Source of the DNA: FEB-25 sp963726315
Lineage (GTDB): Bacteria > Chloroflexota > Anaerolineae > Anaerolineales > UBA4823
Length of the DNA stretch: 64,000 bases
Direction: 5' to 3'
Assembly (NCBI GenBank): GCA_963726315.1
Contig: CAVSBZ010000005.1
Span: 434,001-498,000 of the forward strand
The notes under the pieces: generated by a model
Told to the model about the DNA's origin: nothing
Databases searched by the model: none
The model's input: the letters and a program-made list of their open reading frames with translations, nothing else
Made by a program: the position numbers and the translations under genes
Shown here: piece after piece, positions 9,489 to 18,710 of the stretch
Layout of the letters: each line of letters opens with the position of its first letter
Numbering within the stretch: the first letter of the stretch is position 1

Positions 9489-9545
9489 CGGTGAAAACTA
9501 ATTATAGACGAATTTACCCACACCCCGGTACTGACCTGGAGATGC

Positions 9546-9839
9546 TTACGTTTTCCTGATGTGCCAGATTACCTTGCCGAGCATATCCTTCTGCCTGACG
9601 GTTCCAAACACACGGCTGTCGATGCTCTCAGGTCGCGTGCCGATAACGTTCAATTCACCGTCTGCATTTACCGATTGGATGCGTTTGATCAGCAAGCCAT
9701 AACCTGGTTGATGAAAGGCAATCACATCCCCAGGCGATGGTGAGTGTAGCAAATAGGGGATTTTGCTTACCAGCACAAAATCCCCATGTTGGTAACCTGG
9801 GGTTAAGCTATCCCCCACAATTTTCAGAAGCCTCGGCAT
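9546..9839 (-). CDS. sodX: Nickel-type superoxide dismutase maturation protease
   Basis: A 97-residue S26-family serine protease without a membrane anchor, as in the NiSOD maturation protease family. The nucleophile lies in VGDSLTPGYQHGDFVLV (Ser near residue 11) and the general-base lysine in LLIKRIQSV (near residue 52). It would remove the N-terminal propeptide of the adjacent SodN to free the histidine that binds nickel. Its ATG overlaps the sodN stop by one base (TAATG), so translation is coupled to its substrate. The assignment rests on family motifs plus the sodN neighbour. Confidence 0.9.
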   Translation of the reverse strand: MPRLLKIVGDSLTPGYQHGDFVLVSKIPYLLHSPSPGDVIAFHQPGYGLLIKRIQSVNADGELNVIGTRPESIDSRVFGTVRQKDMLGKVIWHIRKT

Positions 9840-10339
9840 TATAGGGCAGGATAAACCAACTCCAGTGCAGGGGCATAGGGAGCTTTAGCGCGCTTGGTGG
9901 CAATTCCCTTTGTCTCCCAGAACATCTGCGCAAATTCGTTGATCGCCTCTACCAGCTGGGTAGCCTGGTCACGGTCGGTTGTCTGGCGCACTTTGGATCC
10001 CAGTTGCATAATCTTATGGACCAGAGCATGCGCATTTGGATATTTCTCCAGGTGCTGTGCTTTCAGATAATCTCCCCAGATCACACGAATCTCCGCCTTG
10101 GCGCGTTCAGCATGTTCCTCCTTGACCGCGATGTAGCGAGACATGCTGTTCATATATTCCTTGTTGCGGTCGGGGGTTTTGGCTTCGAATTCGGTCATCA
10201 AGTCTAGCATGCGCACCACGGTCAGGGCGCTGATTTGGGCAACGATCGGATCATAGATACCACATGGGATGTCACAATGCGCTTTGGCAGTCTCAATATG
10301 CGCTTTCTGGTCAACTATATTCAAAATCTGGTAAATCAT
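9839..10339 (-). CDS. sodN: Nickel superoxide dismutase
   Basis: NiSOD dismutes superoxide in the cytoplasm. The start at 10339 follows a strong AGGAGGA site; upstream in-frame codons are rejected. After a ~20-residue propeptide comes the nickel hook HCDIPCGIYDP, in which the His becomes the new N-terminus and the two Cys bind nickel. The rest of the 166-residue protein is the expected four-helix bundle (for example EYMNSMSRYIAVKEEHAERAK, split here as EYMNSMSRYI and KEEHAERAK). It forms an operon with its protease. A promoter overlapped by AT-rich hexamers resembling Fur-family boxes lies upstream. Confidence 0.97.
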   Translation of the reverse strand: MIYQILNIVDQKAHIETAKAHCDIPCGIYDPIVAQISALTVVRMLDLMTEFEAKTPDRNKEYMNSMSRYIAVKEEHAERAKAEIRVIWGDYLKAQHLEKYPNAHALVHKIMQLGSKVRQTTDRDQATQLVEAINEFAQMFWETKGIATKRAKAPYAPALELVYPAL

Positions 10340-10384
10340 ATTTCCTCCTATTGATTGGTTGAATGGTTGCAGATTGTGACTTTG

Positions 10385-10413
10385 ATAATAATGAGAATAA
10401 TAATACTTGTCAA
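10385..10413 (-). promoter_or_regulatory. sodN promoter with overlapping Fur-like AT-rich region
   Basis: On the minus strand, TTGACA (10413-10408), a 17-base spacer and TATTAT (10390-10385) form a near-consensus sigma-70 type promoter, giving a leader of about 40 bases. The spacer and flanks carry repeated GATAAT/AATAAT-type hexamers like those bound by Fur-family regulators. Metal-dependent control is known for NiSOD in Streptomyces (Nur); here it is inference. Confidence 0.7.
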
Positions 10414-10473
10414 GCAATAATTGATAATGAACTATTAATATTTCACCGCAATGGTAAATCTGAGAGTCCAAGC

Positions 10474-10502
10474 ACCAATGCCTCACTCTGATCGGCATTG
10501 GT
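10474..10502. repeat. Inverted repeat between the sodN and ferredoxin promoters
   Basis: ACCAATGCC (10474-10482) and GGCATTGGT (10494-10502) form a perfect 9-bp stem with an 11-base loop. It lies about 60 bases upstream of sodN's -35 box and 90 bases upstream of the ferredoxin -35 box. It may be an operator or an insulating hairpin. The rest of the 10340-10701 intergenic region shows only the two promoters. Confidence 0.5.
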
Positions 10503-10592
10503 TGAGCTATGCGGGGTCAGATCGGATCCTCATTTTGCAGGAAGACTCGATGCCGTGCTCGATTTCATTAATGCGAGTCTCATGGATTTTGC

Positions 10593-10621
10593 TTGACAAA
10601 GGGGGGAGGGGGGAATAAAAT
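10593..10621 (+). promoter_or_regulatory. Ferredoxin gene promoter
   Basis: TTGACA (10593-10598), a 17-base spacer containing an unusual G-run, and TAAAAT (10616-10621). It lies about 80 bases before the ferredoxin start and points away from the sodN promoter. Confidence 0.72.
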
Positions 10622-10701
10622 TTTTCTATCGCGTTGATAGTGTTATATGTTATCAAGTGAACAGCCATATTCAGATCGATATTCTAAAGGAGGAGTTCAT
10701 T

Positions 10702-11100
10702 ATGACCCATATCATTACAAGTCTGTGCCTGCGTGATTCTGGATGTGTTGACGTGTGCCCGGTGGAATGCATCGTGGGGGGAAAGCCCGTGGAAAAATAC
10801 CCCTGGTTTTATATCGACCCTGATACCTGCATCGATTGCGGTGCCTGCATCCCCGAATGCCCCTTTGAAGCCATTTTCCCTGAGGATGAAGTCCCCTCGG
10901 CTTATAAGGCCAAGGGAGGCGAGAAGGTCAGCATGGTCGGTTTCACCGAGCATTATGACGGGGTTGACCACCATGGTAAGACTGTAATCTTAAATTGCGT
11001 GCGAACGTTGAAAGCGGGTGAGGTCGTTGACCTGACCAAGGATATCCAGCCCAATTATGATTTCTACACCCAGGGACCTGGCTATAAAGCCAATGAATAA
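10702..11100 (+). CDS. Ferredoxin with two Fe-S clusters
   Basis: A 132-residue cytoplasmic electron carrier. The ATG at 10702 follows AAAGGAGGAG, so the upstream GTG is rejected. Cluster ligands: C9, C15, C19, C23 (first motif C-x5-C-x3-CP-x2-C) and C43, C46, C49, C53 (CIDCGACIPECP). The layout is close to seven- or eight-iron ferredoxins of the Azotobacter FdI type, including the following EAIFPEDEVP. The first motif is two residues shorter than the classical C-x7-C, so the nature of the first cluster (3Fe-4S or 4Fe-4S) is uncertain. A ~60-residue C-terminal tail follows. The partner enzyme is not evident. Confidence 0.93.
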   Translation: MTHIITSLCLRDSGCVDVCPVECIVGGKPVEKYPWFYIDPDTCIDCGACIPECPFEAIFPEDEVPSAYKAKGGEKVSMVGFTEHYDGVDHHGKTVILNCVRTLKAGEVVDLTKDIQPNYDFYTQGPGYKANE

Positions 11101-11167
11101 TAAAATCGTATACGCTGCCTGGTAAATCATTCCAGGCATGCCGAATTCGATCATAATAATTTGATAG

Positions 11168-11208
11168 AAATAAAGAAAAGCAGCTGGAGGATAATCCCGC
11201 CAGCTGCT
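11168..11208 (-). terminator. Intrinsic terminator for the lipoprotein gene
   Basis: AGCAGCTGG (11179-11187) pairs with CCAGCTGCT (11200-11208). On the minus strand the stem is followed by a T-rich tract (CTTTTCTTTATTT), placing it just after the decayed lipoprotein gene. The ferredoxin gene on the plus strand could also use the hairpin but lacks a T tract. Confidence 0.75.
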
Positions 11209-11218
11209 ATTAATTCCA

Positions 11219-12093
11219 CTACCGGCTGGTCTTGAGTGTCAGACTGCCAGCTCCCATTTTCGTCAGGATGGTGATCTTATATCCGCTACCTGATAGCTGG
11301 TATGAATTGCCCACCTGCTCCCAACCGCCGCTGGATGAAACAGACACCAGGTTGCTCTCATTCGACAGCAACACCGGTACCCCAACCGGTACGATGATGG
11401 TGACGCTACTGATGCCAGATTCTGACGCTCACGGTCATGTCGCGCTGGAGCTGCCCGCTAAAATCGAGGGTATAGCTCCCTGCCCCGCTGCTGAAAGTCA
11501 CGTCACTGGCATTGGCATTCCCTAACCCTTTGATTGACACCTGGGAAGCACCCGTTGTGTATTTGAAGCGTAGTCATCTCTACAAGGTTGTGCTTCGAAA
11601 AGCTCACATCAACCTTTGAAGCACCATCTGTCACTTCCAGGCTGTGGATGGAAAGACCGCCCAGCTCGAAGTTTCCCTCATATGCTCCCGCTTTGATCAG
11701 AAGGTTCATAGGATTGGTCCCAAGTGCCAGGTCCCACTGGTTAGTCACATTCGAATTCAAGATTGGAACCCTGTTCAGTTTTAAATTACCCTGTTCGACG
11801 GTGACATCACTACCGTTGATGGTGACGATGGGTTTGAAGTCAACTACATTATAGGTGGCGGTTCCACTCACCAGGGCGTCAGCAGAACCGGGCTGCAGGT
11901 TGAGTTTTCCTGCCCCGAAGCCGAGGCTGACGTTAGCAGTCGCCTGCGTATCTGCGAGTGGCGGGACGTTGATATCCTCTGTCACCGTCGGCCCGGTTTT
12001 GATCTGGGTTTCCGGAAGATTGAGCGTCACCGAGCATGCCAGGCTGACTATTGCCAGGGCTGCGATTGAGAGCAGGATAAATTTTCTATTCAT
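11219..12093 (-). pseudogene. Lipoprotein with beta-rich (toastrack-like) domain, two frameshifts
   Basis: The N-terminus MNRKFILLSIAALAIVSLACS is a lipoprotein signal (lipobox LAC-S, given here as its key residues). The body is a repetitive beta-strand domain (GNLKLNR, GGLSIHSLEV, ASKVDVSFSK) of the LiaF/DUF4097-like toastrack type. The frame breaks near 11568, resumes as TTGASQVSIKGLGNANASD, breaks again near 11422, and ends as GAGSLTLKTSR at 11219. Both lesions fit single-base insertions, and removing both restores a 290-residue protein. Either the gene is decaying or the sequence has two local errors. The surviving frame encodes the first ~175 residues only. Confidence 0.78.
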
Positions 12094-12179
12094 AATTGCC
12101 TCCTTTTTTTGATTTCTATACCTATATACGTATCAAGGAAAGTCAGGTTGCAGAACAAGTATCCATTCGTGTACTTTTA

Positions 12180-14207
12180 TTAATTGTGTGACACCAGGGG
12201 TAGGAAATTCGGCGAAACCAGCACAAACACATGCGCTTGTCGCTGCCAGCTGTGACCGATGCCATCGGAAATTGTGGCCGTGTTAACGATAACTGTCGGA
12301 GTGATAATTCCAACCTCCACGGTTGCATCATAACGGACGACGACATCCTCCGCAGAGCTAACCGATCCGTTCCAGGTCACCTTTCCATCGGCATAGCTGA
12401 CTGTTCCTGACGAAGCCCAGAGGTTACCGGCAAAAGTTAATTGTGCAGCCAATGCGTCGTTCATGCTGGCATTGTTCAATCTTTGACCACTGTTACGGAG
12501 GGTGATGGTATAGGTGATCAAATCTCCGGGGATTGCGTTCACCAGGCTGGAGCTCTTGGTTGAATCTCTCAGCGTCGGTAGCATGGCGTTTGAAACATTT
12601 CCATCTCGCTGAAAATCTCCCCGCCCGGTGCCCCACAGGATTGTGGCTTGCGCAGTGGCAGGCAGGTCATACGCAACGACGCCGGAATTTGCACTCAGTA
12701 TTATTAGCTCTAGATCAGGATCGGCGTCGATATTCGCCAGGGTTGGCGCAGGAAGTGCCCCGTTCCAATCCTCATCGCCGAACGCGCTTGGTAAGCTCAC
12801 TTCGTAGATCGGATTGCCCAGGTAATCCATGATGTGCAGTTTGCCAGTGGCGTAACTACCTTTTTGCGTCCATGAAGTGAAGATCACCTCTGCAAAGCCG
12901 TTATCATCCAGGTCGGCTATAATGGGTTCGGAGGCAAAGCGATAAAAACCTTCCCCTGGGTTGTATACGGAATATGGCCAAATTCCATGCTCAGTCTTAT
13001 CCAGCCAGAACGCATGCACTCGTCCATCGTAGGAAGAATACAGAGTTTCCATCCGTCCATCACCATCCAGGTCCGCCACCGCCGGATTGGGCTGGTTGCT
13101 TTCAATGACCCTATAATCCTCAGACAGCGGTGCACCGGTATCTATAGGAACACTTTGCCAGTCAAAGCCATCCGCATTGAAACGACTTCGGTCGGCATTG
13201 AAGATATAAACTCCATCATATCTGCTGGGAGGGTAACCCGCATAGCAATCGTACACATTACCCGTCGCGACCACCTCTTTCGTACCGTCGCCATTCATAT
13301 CGGCGATCACGCTCGGTCCATCGGCGAAATTGGTGCGGTAGCTTTCAGCCCGCACTCCGTTGCACTCCCCCCAGCCGCGTAGCTCTGTCGCCAGGCTTTC
13401 CCACACTCCCACTTTACCCCAGCCTTTACCATTGTACATGAGGTTCGCCGGGATCTGAGTCCCGTCGGCCTCATAAGCACAAATATAATGCACGTCTGAC
13501 GGCACCACAAGCTCACCCAGTCCATCGCCATCCAGGTCACCGGCCGAAGCATTAGCGTTATACACTCCCCAGGCGTATCCACTGTCGTTGCTGAGCTGAG
13601 GCCAGCCTATGCGTAAAGACCCATTGGGTTCGAACACCCACGTATTGACCTCGCTCCCAATGGCACCGGTTACAACCACTTCGAGTAAACCGTCATTATC
13701 CAGGTCGCTGACTAACAACCCTCGCAGCTCATAACTGGTTGGGTGCTGCGGCCAACCGGGCTTGAAGTATCCCTGAGCGTTATAAACGGACACCCACCCC
13801 CCGCTGTGCGCAGTGACGATTTCGTTTGCACCATCATTGTCCAGGTCTGCCACAACAATTCCCGGCCAGGTACGCCCCACATTATCGGCGTTTGGTTCGC
13901 TTCGGTCATGCCCGGAAGACATTTTCCATTCTAAATTCCCACTCGACCCATCCAGAACAAATATGGAATAAGCCGAAGCAATCACCTCTACTTGCCCATC
14001 ACCATCCAGGTCTGCGACTGCCGGTGAGGAATACCAGCCCGTCTCGCACCAAGAGTTGTAACACCCTCCCAGCTGCCATTTCAACGCGGGTGTTCCAAAA
14101 GTGGGCTTAGCTTGTACAGGTTGGCTCACTCCGCTGGAAGCAAGCATGATTGGGAGAATGAGCCATACGACCAGGCGCTGGAATATCCCGAAATGTGATA
14201 TCTTCAT
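12180..14207 (-). CDS. Secreted FG-GAP/VCBS repeat protein with C-terminal DUF11 domain
   Basis: A 675-residue exported protein. The ATG at 14207 gives a clean signal peptide ending near ...VQAKP; a longer frame from 14312 is not needed. About eight propeller blades carry calcium-loop motifs of the form ADLDGDG, such as VADLDGDGQVEV, VADLDNDGANEIV, AGDLDGDGLGELV and IADMNGDGTKEVV. Such blades fold into an integrin-like beta-propeller. Residues ~560-660 match the DUF11 Ig-like repeat (GDLITYTITLRNSGQRL). No LPxTG or membrane anchor is seen. It is probably a surface or extracellular binding protein. It stands alone, divergent from the aminotransferase gene. Confidence 0.85.
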   Translation of the reverse strand: MKISHFGIFQRLVVWLILPIMLASSGVSQPVQAKPTFGTPALKWQLGGCYNSWCETGWYSSPAVADLDGDGQVEVIASAYSIFVLDGSSGNLEWKMSSGHDRSEPNADNVGRTWPGIVVADLDNDGANEIVTAHSGGWVSVYNAQGYFKPGWPQHPTSYELRGLLVSDLDNDGLLEVVVTGAIGSEVNTWVFEPNGSLRIGWPQLSNDSGYAWGVYNANASAGDLDGDGLGELVVPSDVHYICAYEADGTQIPANLMYNGKGWGKVGVWESLATELRGWGECNGVRAESYRTNFADGPSVIADMNGDGTKEVVATGNVYDCYAGYPPSRYDGVYIFNADRSRFNADGFDWQSVPIDTGAPLSEDYRVIESNQPNPAVADLDGDGRMETLYSSYDGRVHAFWLDKTEHGIWPYSVYNPGEGFYRFASEPIIADLDDNGFAEVIFTSWTQKGSYATGKLHIMDYLGNPIYEVSLPSAFGDEDWNGALPAPTLANIDADPDLELIILSANSGVVAYDLPATAQATILWGTGRGDFQRDGNVSNAMLPTLRDSTKSSSLVNAIPGDLITYTITLRNSGQRLNNASMNDALAAQLTFAGNLWASSGTVSYADGKVTWNGSVSSAEDVVVRYDATVEVGIITPTVIVNTATISDGIGHSWQRQAHVFVLVSPNFLPLVSHN

Positions 14208-14298
14208 ATTCAAGGCTGCACTCCTCTCAAGGTTCGTCGTCTGTACCTTCACCCTTGACGCTCCTTGCTCACAGTGATATAAACTACCAAATTCTAAC

Positions 14299-14327
14299 CC
14301 CAAACGCCCCAAACGAGGGGCGTTTTG
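14299..14327. repeat. GC-rich inverted repeat between divergent genes
   Basis: CCAAACGCCCC, a six-base loop, then GGGGCGTTTTGG; the arms are complementary apart from one extra T. It lies between the divergent FG-GAP and aminotransferase genes, 29 bases before the aminotransferase start. It could be an operator or a hairpin in the leader. A terminator is less likely because no gene ends here. Confidence 0.5.
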
Positions 14328-14355
14328 GTATGCACCCTTGTCAGAGGAGGAGAAG

Positions 14356-15661
14356 ATGTCTTCACTTGTTCCGTTAGATACCCCAACCTATGCCGTTCCT
14401 GATGCTAATCTCGTCCCACCTGATGATTATTTGCTCCATCAAATGAGCATCCCGGCTTCACGCATGTTCCTGATCAACAAGTCGCTCAAGGTATTTCGTG
14501 AGAAATATCCAGACCGCCCGATGTATGATGCATCGCAAGGAGATGGCGGTGCTAGCTTACCGGGAGTTCCAATTCCTATCCTGGAGCGGGCTGCCCAGCT
14601 GCAGGTGGCGCATGGTACCGCTTATGATATGCCTTACGGCACCGATACTTTCCGCAAGGTTGTCTTGGAAAAGTATTGGAAAGTGAACCCGCAGGTGGGT
14701 TTGGCACCCGGGAATGTTATCGCCACTGCCGGCGGGCGTGATGCGTTGGTCAAGGCATACCAGGCCATGCTGGCATTAGGACACGGGCGTATTGGCGATG
14801 CGATCATCGTCTCCCGTGTGCCCTGGATTTCCTACACCTGGGGTCCCTACGGTATTGGGGCAAACGTGCTGTATGCCCCCGGTAACCCACAGGATGGTTG
14901 GGCTTACACCGAAGATAGCATCCGGGAATGCGTGCAATTTGCCGCCCGCACTGGTCGAAAGGTCGCCGGTCTGATCATCACATGCCCGGATAACCCGACC
15001 GGCTTGACCATCTCCGTGGAGCGTCAGGTAGCTTTGGCGAAAGCGGCACTGCATGCTGGCGTTGCTTTTGTGCTCTTTGACTGGATGTACCATTACGTGA
15101 CCGATGAGCAGCCGATGGACTTGAACTCTTTTTTGCTCATGTTTGAGCCAGGAGAGCGTTCTCGCCTGATGTTCCTGGATGGCATCACCAAAAGCCTGGG
15201 TGCTTCGAACATACGCAATTGTCACCTGATCGCCTCCGAAGAAGTGAATAAATTCATCGTCGCGCGTGCATCTCACAATGTTATGCCTTCCTTCTATTCT
15301 CTGGCAGTTGCCCAGGCAGCCTATGAGATGGGTTATTTGGAAGCCTGCCGCTCGATTGTTGAGCCAACCACTGCCAGCCGAAAAGTGCTTAAGCAATATC
15401 TCACCGAGAATGGTTTTACCTACATCATCGGAAAAGGGTATTATGCCTTTATAAATGTAGGTAGCTGGTTAGCTGGGCATGGATGGTCAGATTCTGGAGC
15501 CTTTAGGGCAATACCTGGCTGAGGAACATGGCATAGCAGTGGTCCCAGGTGCGTTCTTCTCGCCTTACGGTGGAGATTGGCTACGATTTTCGTATGCCAC
15601 GCCTCCTGAACGGACGCAAGGTGCAGCCGAACGATTATTAGAAGGCTTGAAGGCCTTATAG
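14356..15661 (+). pseudogene. PLP-dependent class I/II aminotransferase, frameshifted near the 3' end
   Basis: The start ATG at 14356 follows GAGGAGG. The fold-type I aminotransferase layout is clear: ATAGGRDALVKAY (cofactor phosphate region), TCPDNPTG (Asn), FDWMYHYV (Asp), and the Schiff-base lysine in DGITKSLGAS. The frame is lost at about 15478, after INVGSWLAG, and the C-terminal 60 residues (MDGQILEPLGQYLAEEHG to the stop at 15661) lie in another frame. A single extra base accounts for it, and the corrected protein has 434 residues. It starts 32 codons downstream of no obvious partner but ends 32 bases before the ligase-like/M20 fusion gene, so the two likely form one operon. The amino acid used is unknown. 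Confidence 0.85.
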
Positions 15662-15693
15662 AAAATTGAAACCTTACCCCTGTGAGTGTGGCT

Positions 15694-18543
15694 ATGGCGT
15701 ATAATGCTCAACAATTTGCTGAAAAATACCAGCTCGCACTCCTGGCTGCCATAAAAGAAAAGCCCGAGGGTGGCGTGGCGGGTTTTGAGCTCGAGTGGAA
15801 CTTGCTCGATGAGCAGTTGCGACCTCTGCTGACGGTTGGCTCCGGACCTAACCAGCAGTCTTTCGTGGATTACCTCCGGGCAAACTGCCTCTCGCTGTGG
15901 ATACGTGAATTTAGCCAGCTGGAAGTCTTCCATTGGATGATTGAATGGGCGACCCGCCCGTATTATTCACTGCGGAGTGCGAGTTACGAAGCCCGCTTGT
16001 TGGAAGCTGCGTTAATCAATGCCTTGCGCTGTTCAGGGAGTGAGTTTGGTCAGCGTTTATTCTACTGGCATGGCAACCTGCTGTTCCTGACGACGATTGA
16101 CCAGCAATCAATTCCAGGCTCATGGCCGATTGCCAAGCGCCGATACCTCGAGCGCTGCGTGGAACTGTATGGAAATAACCTGGCTACTGCCGGTACCCAT
16201 ACCAACCTCTCACTCCCAGATCCGCTGTTTACGTGGGATTTCGTCCACCTCTCGCCCACCCAAAGGATGAATTATAACCAGGGAGGCACCACTCCCCAAT
16301 ATTTAGATGAGTTTAAGAGCGAATTTTACATTACCGCCACACGCCTGATGCGCGCGTTTGCCTCATTATTCATCGCTTCAAGCGCATCCACGCCTTTGCA
16401 AGCGCAGATGAGACAGGGTAAACCGGTGGTCGTACTTACTGGCTATGACTCAGTGCGCAACCTCACTTTTCCCAATCCAATGGCGATCGATCTGCCTGAT
16501 CTGTATCGCTCCTATAATGATTACCTCCATCTATCCTATGACCTCGTCAGGAGTGGGGCACGTTTTGGGAATAATAACTGGACACCTATCCGTGCACGCT
16601 CGTTTGCCGAGCCGGTCGAACGACTGATCGCCGTCACCAGTGACCAGCTGGACGAATTGTATGCCCGCGGCTTGTATTCGGTGGGTGAAGAACAGCCCGC
16701 TGAGCAAATGGCACGGCAGGTGGAAATGCAGAACCTGATGGCACGCATCAATCTACCCATGGCGCGCGTCGAGGTGCGTACGGATGATGGTGGGCACCCA
16801 CTTGAGGTGGAAATTGCCAATTTAACCCTAAAACACTTATTGCTACTGCGTATCTACGCTGACCCTGAGTTTGCCCGTGCTTTTCGGTACGACCAGGAGG
16901 ATATCTCCAGGGCTCGAGCCAATGAGACGAAAGCCGCCCAGGAAGGCTTACGAGCAGAAATTGACAACCCACTCAGCGGTAAACCCGTAGGGATGCGTGA
17001 GTTCCTTGGTTGGACCCTCTCTCAGGTAAGAGAGTTGGCAGAAGCACTGGAGTTATCAGAAGCCCTGAAACCTTTATATGATATGGCAGCTGGAGCACCG
17101 AACACAGCCGAGCAGATTCGTCTAAAAGTAATCACTGAACTAGGTACCGTTGATGAAGTGCCCGACGATTTGTTGAAACTCCTGGCTGAGCAGCGTGAGC
17201 AGCAGGTAAGCAAGGATGTTGCCATGATTGCGGCGTCTTGCCTGGATAGTCAGCCTGAGGCTTCGCGGCTGTGTGAATTTGTCCAACGCGCCCAGGACAA
17301 TTTCCGTGGTGATCAGCAGGAGCTCATCCCATTCCGCCCAATATCTTTGCCTGTGGTTGAGCTTACTTATCCAGATAAGACCAGTGAGGTGATCGCCCTG
17401 GCGGAACAGCTGATCCGCATTCCCAGCGTGACAGCCTGCCCCAACGAACGCCTGGGTGATGTTCAACACGCCGCCAGTCTGGTATATGACTATCTCAATG
17501 ACCAGGGGGCGGTGGTTAAGCTGTTCAACCAGGGTAAGTACCCTGCTGTACTGGCGACGTTCCCAGGCAATACATTGGCACCCGTGATGTTATCTGGTCA
17601 TTTTGATGTGGTGCAAGCGGATCCCGACGATACCCAGTTCGAGCCGCATGTCCAGGGGGACTATTTATGGGGGCGTGGTGCAGCTGATATGAAGACGGTT
17701 GTGGCTACGTATATGGTGTGGATGAAGGATGCGCTTCGAAAAGGTCCGCCATTTCCTCGCCTCAGCCTCATGTTGGTTGGCAACGAAGAGAATGGAGAAG
17801 GCGAACCCATGGGAACACCCCATGTTCTCCGTTGGTTAAAGGATGAATCGGATATGAACCTCCTGCCCCAGCTGCTGATTGCCGGTGAACGTACCGGCGA
17901 AAAGGGGGACGAGCTGTGGGGTGAGATATGCACTCAAAACCGCGGGGTGATGCGCTTCGATTTGATCGTTCGAGGTCAGCGAGGCCACTCGGGGGTAGCG
18001 CCTGCTAAAGCGGATCTGACTGATAGATTGCTATCTGCGCGCAGCGATCTGCTGGCGCAACTCGGCTCACGCCTGACGCTAAACAGCTCGGACGGGTGGC
18101 AGTCACAACTGCGCGTACCGTTCATCCAGGTGGGTACTCCCGGGATGTATAACGTCACCCCCGAATCAGGCGTGCTGGGTGTGGAGCTGCGCCCCATCCC
18201 CCAGGACGATCTGGCGGATATCCAAATTGAGTTGGAAAAATATTGCCGTGACCACGAAGTAGAGCTAAAAATGCATGTGATGGAGAATGGCATCATTTGC
18301 TCGCCCAGCAATCCCTATCTTAGGGCTTTGATTAATTCCGTGCGCACTCTTTCTGGTGTGGAGCCTAAAATTGGCAGCAAGCTGCCGGCGACCAGCGCCC
18401 GTTTTGCTCCAGATGGGCAGGGTGTGGTGTGGGGGCAAAGTGGACTGGGGCCTCACTCTGGGGAAGAGCGGCATTTCATCCCCAGCATTCTGCCTTACTA
18501 CCGAGCATTACATCAGCTGGCAGCTAAAGCGGAACTGACATAA
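15694..18543 (+). CDS. Fusion of a glutamate-cysteine-ligase-like domain and an M20 metallopeptidase
   Basis: A ~949-residue soluble protein. The ATG at 15694 is chosen; a GTG at 15682 is an alternative, and neither has a clear ribosome site. Residues ~1-380 resemble carboxylate-amine ligases of the GCS2/glutamine-synthetase fold: GFELEWNL near 30 and GTHTNLSLPDP near 170 parallel their metal/ATP-binding strands. A helical region follows. From ~560 the chain is an M20 peptidase with GHFDVV (~635), GRGAADMK (~660), a GNEEN pair (~697), the dimerisation-domain motif GQRGHSGV, and the last ligand in GPHSGEERHF (~920). All M20 metal ligands appear present. One half could form and the other cleave an amide, or one half could be regulatory. 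The substrate is unknown. Confidence 0.8.
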   Translation: MAYNAQQFAEKYQLALLAAIKEKPEGGVAGFELEWNLLDEQLRPLLTVGSGPNQQSFVDYLRANCLSLWIREFSQLEVFHWMIEWATRPYYSLRSASYEARLLEAALINALRCSGSEFGQRLFYWHGNLLFLTTIDQQSIPGSWPIAKRRYLERCVELYGNNLATAGTHTNLSLPDPLFTWDFVHLSPTQRMNYNQGGTTPQYLDEFKSEFYITATRLMRAFASLFIASSASTPLQAQMRQGKPVVVLTGYDSVRNLTFPNPMAIDLPDLYRSYNDYLHLSYDLVRSGARFGNNNWTPIRARSFAEPVERLIAVTSDQLDELYARGLYSVGEEQPAEQMARQVEMQNLMARINLPMARVEVRTDDGGHPLEVEIANLTLKHLLLLRIYADPEFARAFRYDQEDISRARANETKAAQEGLRAEIDNPLSGKPVGMREFLGWTLSQVRELAEALELSEALKPLYDMAAGAPNTAEQIRLKVITELGTVDEVPDDLLKLLAEQREQQVSKDVAMIAASCLDSQPEASRLCEFVQRAQDNFRGDQQELIPFRPISLPVVELTYPDKTSEVIALAEQLIRIPSVTACPNERLGDVQHAASLVYDYLNDQGAVVKLFNQGKYPAVLATFPGNTLAPVMLSGHFDVVQADPDDTQFEPHVQGDYLWGRGAADMKTVVATYMVWMKDALRKGPPFPRLSLMLVGNEENGEGEPMGTPHVLRWLKDESDMNLLPQLLIAGERTGEKGDELWGEICTQNRGVMRFDLIVRGQRGHSGVAPAKADLTDRLLSARSDLLAQLGSRLTLNSSDGWQSQLRVPFIQVGTPGMYNVTPESGVLGVELRPIPQDDLADIQIELEKYCRDHEVELKMHVMENGIICSPSNPYLRALINSVRTLSGVEPKIGSKLPATSARFAPDGQGVVWGQSGLGPHSGEERHFIPSILPYYRALHQLAAKAELT

Positions 18544-18642
18544 CTTCCATCCCAAGCTGAGCGAATGAACCTGGCTGTGGTTAATAGACATGACTTTTTT
18601 ATCTCGCAATGTATTTACTGATTCGTTCAGGCTAGAAAACCT

Positions 18643-18680
18643 ACCAGCAGCCGGAATTTGGATCCTGGCTGCTGGTTTAC
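18643..18680. terminator. Bidirectional terminator between convergent genes
   Basis: CCAGCAGCC (18644-18652) pairs with GGCTGCTGG (18667-18675). Short T runs follow on both strands. It lies between the plus-strand fusion gene ending at 18543 and the minus-strand HAAS gene ending at 18711. Confidence 0.65.
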
Positions 18681-18710
18681 CTGTCGCATTGTCTAATTTA
18701 TGCCAAAACC

